Shown in pieces: positions 1 through 5,730 of a stretch of DNA of 5,730 nt (positions are counted from its first letter, which is position 1; each line of letters begins with the position of its first letter). This DNA is from Solirubrobacteraceae bacterium (GTDB lineage Bacteria; Actinomycetota; Thermoleophilia; Solirubrobacterales; Solirubrobacteraceae). The notes under the pieces are model-generated. The model was not told where the DNA came from, did no database searches, and saw only the letters and a program-made list of their open reading frames with translations. The translations under genes were made by a program, and so were the position numbers. The stretch spans positions 1-5,730 of the forward strand of contig JASLHP010000175.1 in the NCBI GenBank assembly GCA_030149625.1, read 5' to 3'.

Positions 1-1
1 G

Positions 2-259
2 TTCGGCCTGTCCGCGGCCGAGGCGATGGCCGTGGGGCTGCCGGTCATCGCCAGCAGCGTCGGCGCGCTCCCCGAGCTGGTCGACCCGGATGCGCTCGTG
101 CCGCCCGGCGACGCGGCCGCGCTCGCGAGCGCGGCCGCACGCGTCCGCGGCGATCGCGAGGCCGGCGAGCGCGCTCGCGAGCGCGTGCGAGCACTGTGCG
201 CTCCGGAGGTCGTCGCGCGCGCGCTCGCAGACGTCTACGACGGGCGTGACGACGGTTGA
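2..259 (+). CDS. Glycosyltransferase family 4-type, C-terminal fragment (5' end outside window)
   Basis: This is the last 85 codons of a glycosyltransferase whose start lies upstream of the window; the frame is open from base 2 to the TGA at 257-259. The visible part begins FGLSAAEAMAVGLPVIAS and continues to GALPELV. This is the C-terminal nucleotide-sugar-binding signature of GT-B fold, GT4-type (RfaG/MshA-like) retaining glycosyltransferases. The Glu of AAEAMA would be the second Glu of the family's EX7E motif; the first Glu lies outside the window. The later LVPPGDAAALASA segment fits the usual region after the donor site. These enzymes move a sugar from a nucleotide donor to a lipid-linked or glycan acceptor at the cytoplasmic face of the membrane. 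Donor and acceptor cannot be told from this fragment. An internal ATG at 26 is not the true start because the conserved motif begins before it. The next gene starts 22 bp downstream, which suits one polysaccharide cluster. Confidence 0.85.
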   Translation, partial: FGLSAAEAMAVGLPVIASSVGALPELVDPDALVPPGDAAALASAAARVRGDREAGERARERVRALCAPEVVARALADVYDGRDDG

Positions 260-266
260 GAGCGCA

Positions 267-272
267 TAAGCT
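267..272 (+). promoter_or_regulatory. Possible -10 element (TAAGCT) for a leaderless transcript of the GMD-like gene
   Basis: TAAGCT fits the TANNNT pattern of sigma-A -10 elements and ends 9 nt before the GTG at 282. There is no purine-rich Shine-Dalgarno sequence in between (gccctctca). Transcription would therefore begin within a few bases of the start codon. No convincing -35 is seen. Support comes from similar hexamers at the same distance before two other starts in this window. Confidence 0.35.
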
Positions 273-281
273 GCCCTCTCA

Positions 282-1268
282 GTGACGAGCAAGCGCAGCG
301 CATTGATCACGGGCATCACGGGGCAGGACGGTTCGTTCCTCGCGGAGCTGCTGCTCGAGAAGGGCTACGCCGTCACCGGCCTGATCCGCGACGACGCGGA
401 CGAGTCGCTCGGCTGCAGCGAGCACCTGCGCGCAGAGCTACAGCTCGTGCGCGGCGAGCTACGCGAGCCAGAGACACTGCGCGCGGCGATCGAGCGCGTG
501 CGCCCCGGCGAGCTCTACCACCTGGCGGCGCCGTCGTTCGTGCCGGACTCGTGGCGGCGACCCGGCGAGACGATCGCGACGATCGCCGGCGCGTGCGCCG
601 CGATCCTCGAGGGAGTACGCGACACGTCCCCCGACACGCGCGTGTTCGTACCGGCCTCCGGCGCGATCTTCGGCGACGCGCCCGAGAGCCCGCAACGCGA
701 GAGCACGCCGTGCCGGCCGACGAACCCCTATGCGATCGCCAAGCTCGCCGGTCACCAGCTGGTGGGCGCGCTGCGCGCGGGCGAGGGGCTGCACGCGAGC
801 TCGGGAATCGTCTACAACCACGAGTCCGAGCGCAGGCCCGAGCGCTTCGTCACGCGTCGCGTCACCCGCGGCGCGGCCGCGATCAGCCTTGGCTTGGAGC
901 AACAGCTGACGCTCGGCTCGATGGACGCGGTGCGCGACTGGTCGTTCGCGGGCGACGTCGTGGAGGGCGCGTGGCTGATGCTCCAGCAGGACCTGCCCGA
1001 CGACTACGTGCTCGCGAGCGGCGTCGGTCACACCGTCGCGGAGCTCGCGGCGGTCGCGTTCGCGTGCGTAGGGCTGGACGCGGAGCGCCACGTGCACGTG
1101 GACCCCTCGCTCGTGCGTCCCGCCGAGGGCACGCCGAGCGTGGGAGATCCGAGCAAGGCGCGCACGCAGCTCGGCTGGAGGGCGCGGCTGAGCTTCGAGC
1201 AGCTGGTAGAGCGGATGGTGCAGGCCGACGTGCGCTCGCTGCTCCTCGCCGCAGGCTCGTCCCGGTAA
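282..1268 (+). CDS. Divergent GDP-mannose 4,6-dehydratase-family protein lacking the catalytic Glu (possible GDP-4-keto-6-deoxymannose reductase)
   Basis: This 328-residue extended short-chain dehydrogenase/reductase has a Rossmann start TGITGQDG (residues 10-17) and the pair Y150-xxx-K154. It also has GMD-type motifs NHES (179-182), FVTRR (189-193), RDW (218-220) and a VGDPSKA-like C-terminus. It aligns without gaps to the canonical GMD at 4608-5582 up to about residue 265, so the two are paralogues. The difference is in the active site. Canonical GMD has S126-S127-E128, where Glu is the base for dehydration; this protein has S126-G127-A128. The resulting ASGAIFG resembles the SSGDVYG of GDP-4-keto-6-deoxymannose reductases (RMD), as do its SFVPDSWRRP and NPYAIAKLA segments. 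One of the two arginines expected to hold the NADP phosphate (R36-R37 in the paralogue) is Asp here. I infer a reductase, epimerase or other GDP-sugar role rather than dehydration. The GTG start at 282 gives an N-terminus matching the paralogue. The stop lies 21 bp before the next gene. Confidence 0.85.
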   Translation: MTSKRSALITGITGQDGSFLAELLLEKGYAVTGLIRDDADESLGCSEHLRAELQLVRGELREPETLRAAIERVRPGELYHLAAPSFVPDSWRRPGETIATIAGACAAILEGVRDTSPDTRVFVPASGAIFGDAPESPQRESTPCRPTNPYAIAKLAGHQLVGALRAGEGLHASSGIVYNHESERRPERFVTRRVTRGAAAISLGLEQQLTLGSMDAVRDWSFAGDVVEGAWLMLQQDLPDDYVLASGVGHTVAELAAVAFACVGLDAERHVHVDPSLVRPAEGTPSVGDPSKARTQLGWRARLSFEQLVERMVQADVRSLLLAAGSSR

Positions 1269-1273
1269 CGCCT

Positions 1274-1279
1274 TACACT
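1274..1279 (+). promoter_or_regulatory. Possible -10 element (TACACT) before the nucleotide-sugar dehydrogenase
   Basis: TACACT fits TANNNT and ends 10 nt before the ATG at 1290, with no clear Shine-Dalgarno sequence in the gap (ggcggccgag). It lies in the 21-bp space after the GMD-like gene. The dehydrogenase may therefore have its own leaderless or very short-leader transcript in addition to read-through. No good -35 is visible. Confidence 0.35.
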
Positions 1280-1289
1280 GGCGGCCGAG

Positions 1290-2540
1290 ATGACGACCGT
1301 CGGTGTGATCGGGCTGGGCTACGTCGGCTTGCCGCTCGCGGTCGCGTTTGCACAAGAGGGCTGCGACGTGATCGCGGTCGACGTCGACTCGCGAAAGGTC
1401 GAGGCGCTGTCGGCCGGCGAGTCCTACGTCGAGGACGTCGCCTCCGAGTCGCTCCTGGCAACGGCGGATCGCATCCACGCGACGACGCGCTACGCGCGCC
1501 TGGCGAAGGCGGACGCGGTCCTGATCTGCGTGCCCACGCCGTTGACGCGCAACCGCGAGCCAGATCTCGGGCCGCTGATCGACGCCACACGCGCGCTCGC
1601 GGAGGTGCTGCAGGCCGACCAGCTGGTCGTGCTCGAGTCGACCACCTACCCGGGCACGACGCGCGAGCGCGTGGCGCCGCTGCTCGAGGAGTCCGGGCTG
1701 GCCGCGGGGCGCGACTTTCACCTCGCCTTCTCGCCCGAGCGGGTCGATCCGGGCCGCACCGACTTCACGCTGCGCAACACGCCGAAGGTGCTCGGCGGCC
1801 TGACCGACGCCTGCGTCGAGCGCGCGCACGCACTCTACAGCCTGGTGTGCGACGAGCTCGTGCGCGTCTCGAGTCCGGAGGCCGCCGAGCTGACAAAGCT
1901 GCTGGAGAACATCTTTCGCTCGGTCAACATCGCGCTCGTCAACGAGCTGGCGATGCTGACCGACCGCATGGGAATCGACATCTGGGAGGTGGTCGACGCG
2001 GCGGCAAGCAAGCCGTACGGGTTCATGCGCTTCGAGCCGGGGCCAGGCATGGGCGGCCACTGCCTGCCCGTCGACCCCTTCTATCTGAGTTGGCGCGCGC
2101 GCGAGTTCGACATGGCGACAGAGTTCATCGAGCTCGCCGGCAAGGTCAACCAGCAGATGCCCTACCACTGCGTCGCAAAGGCGCAGCGCGCGCTCAACGA
2201 CAGGGGCATGTCGGTGAAAGGCGCGCGAATCGCCGTCGTCGGCGTCAGCTACAAGCCCGGGGTCGGCGACGTGCGCGAGTCGCCCGCGCTGAAGATCATC
2301 GCGCTGCTCAAAGCCCTCGGCGCGGAGGTTCTCTACCACGACCCGCACGTGCCGGCTCTACCCGAGTTCGCGCTCACGAATACGCCGTTCGAAACGGTCC
2401 TCGCGGATACCGACCTGGCGTTGATCGTCACCGCTCACCCCGGAGTCGACCACGAGCTGATCGCACGCCGCGCGCGTCTCGTGCTCGACCTGCGCGGCGT
2501 CACGCGCGCGTCGAACAGCGCCAACGTAGTGCGGCTGTGA
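1290..2540 (+). CDS. Nucleotide-sugar 6-dehydrogenase, UDP-GlcNAc/UDP-ManNAc type (WbpA/WecC group)
   Basis: This 416-residue cytoplasmic enzyme belongs to the UDP-glucose/GDP-mannose dehydrogenase family, which oxidises C6 of a nucleotide sugar to a carboxylate in two NAD-dependent steps. The NAD-binding site is GLGYVGLPLAVAFA (residues 8-21), with Asp31/Asp33 after the second strand. The family motifs follow in order: CVPTPL (80-85), ESTTYPGTT (116-124), FSPERVDPG (147-155), the helix with K203 and N207 (ELTKLLEN), and GPGMGGHCLPVDPFYL (251-266) with the thioester cysteine C258. The UDP-binding C-terminal domain contains GVSYKPGVGDVRESP (318-332). The stretch after the cysteine (FYLSWRAREF and FIELAGKVNQQMP) resembles UDP-N-acetylglucosamine/mannosamine dehydrogenases such as WbpA more than UDP-glucose dehydrogenase. 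The downstream acyltransferase and the nearby aminotransferase support this. Length is normal and no key residue is missing. Exact substrate epimer is not resolved. The gene sits 21 bp after the GMD-like gene and 19 bp before the acyltransferase. Confidence 0.92.
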   Translation: MTTVGVIGLGYVGLPLAVAFAQEGCDVIAVDVDSRKVEALSAGESYVEDVASESLLATADRIHATTRYARLAKADAVLICVPTPLTRNREPDLGPLIDATRALAEVLQADQLVVLESTTYPGTTRERVAPLLEESGLAAGRDFHLAFSPERVDPGRTDFTLRNTPKVLGGLTDACVERAHALYSLVCDELVRVSSPEAAELTKLLENIFRSVNIALVNELAMLTDRMGIDIWEVVDAAASKPYGFMRFEPGPGMGGHCLPVDPFYLSWRAREFDMATEFIELAGKVNQQMPYHCVAKAQRALNDRGMSVKGARIAVVGVSYKPGVGDVRESPALKIIALLKALGAEVLYHDPHVPALPEFALTNTPFETVLADTDLALIVTAHPGVDHELIARRARLVLDLRGVTRASNSANVVRL

Positions 2541-2548
2541 GGCAACCC

Positions 2549-2553
2549 AAGGA
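2549..2553 (+). promoter_or_regulatory. Ribosome binding site (AAGGA) deciding the acyltransferase start
   Basis: AAGGA lies 6 nt before the ATG at 2560, inside the 19-bp gap after the dehydrogenase stop. It is the clearest Shine-Dalgarno sequence before any start in the window. It supports the ATG at 2560 over later GTG codons, and fits translation from a shared upstream transcript. Confidence 0.6.
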
Positions 2554-2559
2554 TCGCCA

Positions 2560-3324
2560 ATGAGCGCGCCCGGCGCGGCGGGAGCCGGGGACCGTCCGCG
2601 GGCGCTCGCCGGGCCGCGGCCGACGGGCGGCTGGCGAGCGCCCGGGCCATTGCTGGGCGAGGGAGTAGTCGTGGGCGACGACGTGTCGTTCGGCGCATAC
2701 GTCGTCGTGCACGCGGGCACCGTGATCGGCGAGCGCTGCACGATCGAAGACCACGCCGTGCTGGGCAAGCGCCCGCGGCTGGCGCGCCACTCGGCCACGC
2801 GCGGCGAGGCGCGAGCGCTGGAGCTGGGGGCGGGTGCGAGCGTGGGCGTAGGCGCGGTCGTGTTCGCGGGCGCCGGCATCGGCGCGGAGGCGATCGTCGG
2901 CGATCAGGCCTTCGTGCGCGAGCGCTCGCAGCTCGGCGAGCGCTCGGTGATCGGACGCGGCAGCGTCGTCGAGGCCGACGTGACGATCGGCGCGCGCGTG
3001 CGCGTGCAGACGAACGTCTATCTGACGGCGTTCACGATCGTCGAGGACGACGTGTTCGTGGGACCCGGCGCGCTCACGACGAACGACGACACGATGGCGC
3101 GCCACGGCGAGCAGACGCCGCTGCGCGGAGCGACGCTGCGACGGGCGTGCCGGGTGGGCGGCGGCGCCGTGCTGACGCCCGGGGTCGAGATCGGCGAGGA
3201 GGCGTTCGTCGCGGCGGGCGCCGTGGTCACTCGCGACGTGCCGGCGCGGGCGGTGGTGATGGGCGTGCCCGCGCGCGTGGTGCGGGAAGTGGGCGCGGAG
3301 GACCTGCTCGAGCGGTGGCGGTGA
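2560..3324 (+). CDS. Left-handed beta-helix (hexapeptide-repeat) acyltransferase, WbpD/WlbB-like sugar N-acetyltransferase
   Basis: This 254-residue protein consists mostly of imperfect hexapeptide repeats typical of trimeric left-handed beta-helix acyltransferases. One block covers about residues 31-70 (GEGVVVGDDVSFGAYVVVHA and on), and a longer one runs from about 89 to 240. The segment IVEDDVFVGPGALTTND (160-176) and the closing coil GAVVTRDVPARAVVMGVPARVV (220-241) match the WbpD/WlbB/WxcM-N group. Members of that group acetylate an amino group on a nucleotide sugar using acetyl-CoA. In the diacetamido-uronic acid route, this step adds the 3-N-acetyl group after amination. The gene follows a WbpA-type dehydrogenase by 19 bp, and an aminotransferase gene lies just beyond on the other strand, which supports that role. 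The first 30 residues are Ala/Gly/Pro/Arg-rich without repeats and look like a disordered extension. A loop (about 70-88) interrupts the helix. Acyl donor and sugar acceptor are inferred. A serine or maltose acetyltransferase is less likely because of length and context. Confidence 0.85.
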   Translation: MSAPGAAGAGDRPRALAGPRPTGGWRAPGPLLGEGVVVGDDVSFGAYVVVHAGTVIGERCTIEDHAVLGKRPRLARHSATRGEARALELGAGASVGVGAVVFAGAGIGAEAIVGDQAFVRERSQLGERSVIGRGSVVEADVTIGARVRVQTNVYLTAFTIVEDDVFVGPGALTTNDDTMARHGEQTPLRGATLRRACRVGGGAVLTPGVEIGEEAFVAAGAVVTRDVPARAVVMGVPARVVREVGAEDLLERWR

Positions 3325-3437
3325 GCCGGCCCGGCCGCGGTCGACGTCCAGCGCCGGATCGGAGCGGGCAAGCGGACGGCATAGCAATGCCACACGCTCG
3401 CCGCAAGCCGCGCGCGCTCGAGCGCTCTGCGCTCATG

Positions 3438-3463
3438 AGCTGGTCGCGCAGCTTGTCTCTCTT
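3438..3463 (+). terminator. Weak candidate transcription terminator at the convergent junction
   Basis: An inverted repeat AGCTG/CAGCT (3438-3442 and 3449-3453, 6-nt loop) is followed on the + strand by a pyrimidine-rich run, tgtctctctt. A hairpin GAGCG/CGCTC (3420-3434) and the palindrome GCTCATGAGC (3431-3440) lie just before it. The stems are short and the tail is not a true T run. The convergent position, after the last + gene and near the end of the - arm, is the main support. Confidence 0.25.
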
Positions 3464-3515
3464 CGCGATGCGCCGTCGTGTCGGTCGTCGCGATGCGCCG
3501 TCGTCGTGTCAGTCG
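3463..3515. repeat. Two-copy tandem repeat, 25 and 28 bp, overlapping the aminotransferase 3' end
   Basis: Unit 1 (3463-3487) and unit 2 (3488-3515) both begin tcgcgatgcgccgtcgt and end in gtcggtcg or gtcagtcg. Unit 2 has three extra bases (tcg) in the middle. A third partial start, tcgcgcggc, follows at 3516. The second unit contains the TGA stop codon (3509-3511, - strand) of the interrupted aminotransferase gene. Slipped-strand duplication is the simplest origin. Confidence 0.75.
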
Positions 3516-4600
3516 TCGCGCGGCACGGCGGCCGCCGCTGCTACCACCCGATCGACCTGCTCGCGTGTCAGCACCGGGCTCATCGGGATCGCGAGATGCG
3601 CGCGCGCGGCGTGCTCGGTGGCCGGCAGGACCACGTTCGAGCCCCACTCGCGCATCGACGCTTGGCGGTGGATCGGCGTGCGGTAGTAAGGCTTGTGTCC
3701 GATGCCCGCGCTGGCCAGCGCGCCTTGCAGACGCTCTACGTCCGGGTCGCTGACCACATACAGGTGCCAAGCGGGCTCGGCGCCGGCGGTCGGCTTCGGC
3801 AGCGTGACGAGCTCGCCGAGACCAGCGTCCTCGTAGTGGCGCCCGGCGCGCCGGCGCCCGTCGGCCCATGCGTCGAGGTGCGGCAACTGCACGCGCAGGA
3901 TCGCCGCCTGCAGCTCGTCCAAGCGCGAGTTGTAGCCGACCTGCTCGTAGCTGACCTTGTCGTGGGAGCCGTGGAAGCGCAGCGTGCGCGCGTGCTCGGC
4001 GAGCGTGTCATCGGAGGTCGCGATGATGCCGCCGTCGCCGAAGCAGCCGAGGTTCTTGGATGGGAAGAACGAGAACGTGGCAGCCGTGCCGAGCGCTCCT
4101 GGACGCCGTTCGCCGATCCTCGAGCCGGCCGCCTGCGCCGCGTCCTCGAGCACCGGCACGCCAAGCGCCTCGATCTACTCGATCGGGGCGATGTTGCCGA
4201 ACAGGTGCACGGCGATCACAGCCTTCGTCCGCGGCGTGAGCGCCGCGCGCACCGTGTCCGCGGTGATGCAGTACGTGTCCGGGTCGATGTCGCAGAACAC
4301 AGGCCTCGCGCCCGTCGGCGGGATCGCCTCGGCGGAGGCATAGAACGTGAACGACGGCACCACCACCTCATCGCCGGGTCCGACGCCGATCGCGCGCAGC
4401 GCGATCGTGATCGCATCCGTGCCGTTGGCGACGCCGACCGCGTGCGCGGCGCCGCAATAGGCCGCAAACTCCCGCTCGAACGCGCTCACCTCCGGACCGA
4501 GGATGTAGCGCCCCGAGTCGAGCACCCGCGCGATCGCCGCGTCGAGCTCGCCGCGCAGGCTGGCCACGGGCGTCGAGGTGTCGAACAACGGCACCCCCAT
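3509..4600 (-). pseudogene. DegT/DnrJ/EryC1/StrS sugar aminotransferase interrupted by one in-frame TAG
   Basis: This PLP-dependent nucleotide-sugar aminotransferase reads in a single frame from the ATG at 4600 to the TGA at 3509-3511. It is 363 residues, a normal family length, except for a TAG at codon 142 (4175-4177). Before the stop are SGRYILGPEV (residues 29-38), the phosphate-binding ANGTDA (58-63), SFTFYASAEA and the HLFG motif. After it come VLEDAAQAAG (the Asp, residue 153, pairs with the pyridine nitrogen), FFPSKNLGCFGDGG with the PLP lysine at 182, and GYNSRLDELQAAIL. The opening resembles 3-aminotransferases (WbpE/QdtB/DesV type) more than GDP-perosamine synthase, although the gene lies only 7 bp after gmd. 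The 141-residue product would lack the PLP lysine. A GTG at 4157-4159 could restart the rest (3509-4159), but it has no visible ribosome binding site and would yield a fragment without the substrate-binding N-terminus. No frameshift or other decay is seen. Recent nonsense mutation, sequencing error and amber read-through all remain possible. Confidence 0.85.
4175..4177 (-). other. Premature amber codon in the aminotransferase gene
   Basis: The + strand reads cta, giving TAG on the coding strand between ATCGAG and ATCGAG: the protein is ...NIAPIE-stop-IEALGVPVLEDAAQ. One base change, TAG to GAG, would restore Glu in a region where family members usually have a charged or polar residue before the EDAAQ motif. 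Confidence 0.9.
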
Positions 4601-4607
4601 CGTGTGC

Positions 4608-5597
<990 letters not shown>

Positions 5598-5611
5598 TAC
5601 ACGCACGCCGA

Positions 5612-5730
5612 TACGTCCGCCGCTCCTCGACGGAGAAGTTCGACCGCATCGAGCACCTGCGCGACCGGGTGACGCTGCACCAGGCCGACCTGCTCGACCA
5701 GCGGTCGCTCGTCGACGCGATGCGAGCTAG
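5612..5730 (+). pseudogene. 5'-truncated second GDP-mannose 4,6-dehydratase copy, running off the window
   Basis: Read from 5612 on the + strand, the frame gives [19 protein letters not shown] and then [20 protein letters not shown]. This matches GMD residues 35-72; 33 of 38 residues equal those of the intact gmd at 4608-5582. The N-terminal ~34 residues, with the TGxTGxDG nucleotide-binding motif, are absent. In-frame upstream sequence shows no ATG, GTG or TTG start before a TGA at 5582-5584, and none of it resembles a Rossmann start. Many differences from the intact gene are synonymous (gtc/gtg, acg/acc, gac/gat, cac/cat), so this is a separate, diverged homologue rather than a copy of the same DNA. 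The frame is still open at base 5730, so the 3' part is unknown. It lies head to head with gmd. A gene remnant from rearrangement is the favoured reading; a misassembled join cannot be excluded. Confidence 0.8.

Noticed and set aside
459..2348. 629-codon open frame on the - strand
   Set aside because: It spans two well-supported + strand genes and their intergenic gap, is rich in Arg/Ala/His/Asp and matches no family; it is a high-GC antisense shadow.
551..2563. 670-codon open frame on the + strand
   Set aside because: It lies out of frame over the GMD-like gene and the dehydrogenase, with strongly Arg-biased composition and no motifs.
3378..3391. Small inverted repeat GGCAT/ATGCC as a terminator
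   Set aside because: The stem has only 5 bp with a 4-nt loop and no T-rich tail follows; too weak to call.
3018..3869. 283-codon - strand frame across the convergent junction
   Set aside because: It overlaps the acyltransferase 3' end and the aminotransferase C-terminus out of frame, with Arg/Ala-rich shadow composition.
4157..4159. GTG as a genuine start of a separate 216-residue gene
   Set aside because: It has no visible ribosome binding site, and the sequence on both sides of the TAG is one continuous aminotransferase fold in the same frame; treated as part of the interrupted gene.

Overview
This is GC-rich DNA with dense gene packing, strong third-position GC bias (hence the many long shadow frames), GTG as well as ATG starts, and -10-like hexamers right in front of start codons. 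Together these suggest a high-GC Gram-positive bacterium, most likely an actinobacterium. A Thermoleophilia/Solirubrobacterales-like source is a guess from protein style and cannot be confirmed here. The content is a segment of a surface-polysaccharide (glycan or O-antigen-like) biosynthesis locus. It encodes nucleotide-sugar enzymes plus the end of a glycosyltransferase.

Left arm (+ strand, 2-3324): the C-terminal end of a GT4-type glycosyltransferase; a divergent member of the GDP-mannose 4,6-dehydratase (GMD) family that lacks the catalytic glutamate; a UDP-GlcNAc/UDP-ManNAc-type 6-dehydrogenase (WbpA/WecC group); and a left-handed beta-helix acyltransferase (WbpD/WlbB-like). All are closely spaced and co-directional.

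Middle (3325-3508): the convergent junction between the two arms. It has small palindromes, one weak hairpin followed by a pyrimidine-rich run, and a two-copy tandem repeat that runs into the 3' end of the leftward gene.

Right arm (- strand, 5582-3509): a canonical, apparently complete GMD followed 7 bp later by a DegT/DnrJ/EryC1/StrS-family sugar aminotransferase. The aminotransferase frame is intact over 363 residues except for one in-frame TAG at codon 142. The window closes with a 5'-truncated second GMD copy on the + strand (about 5612-5730), head to head with the intact gmd and running off the edge.

How they may work together: the dehydrogenase, acyltransferase and 3-aminotransferase-like protein match three steps of the UDP-2,3-diacetamido-2,3-dideoxy-uronic acid route (WbpA, WbpE, WbpD). 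The WbpB-type oxidoreductase is not in the window. GMD makes GDP-4-keto-6-deoxy-D-mannose, and the Glu-less GMD paralogue has an active-site motif resembling GDP-4-keto-6-deoxymannose reductase (RMD), so a GMD plus reductase route to a GDP-6-deoxyhexose such as GDP-D-rhamnose is plausible. I see no wholly new system. The most notable points are the amber-interrupted aminotransferase, the active-site-altered GMD paralogue, the inverted GMD remnant, and the recurring leaderless-type promoter arrangement.
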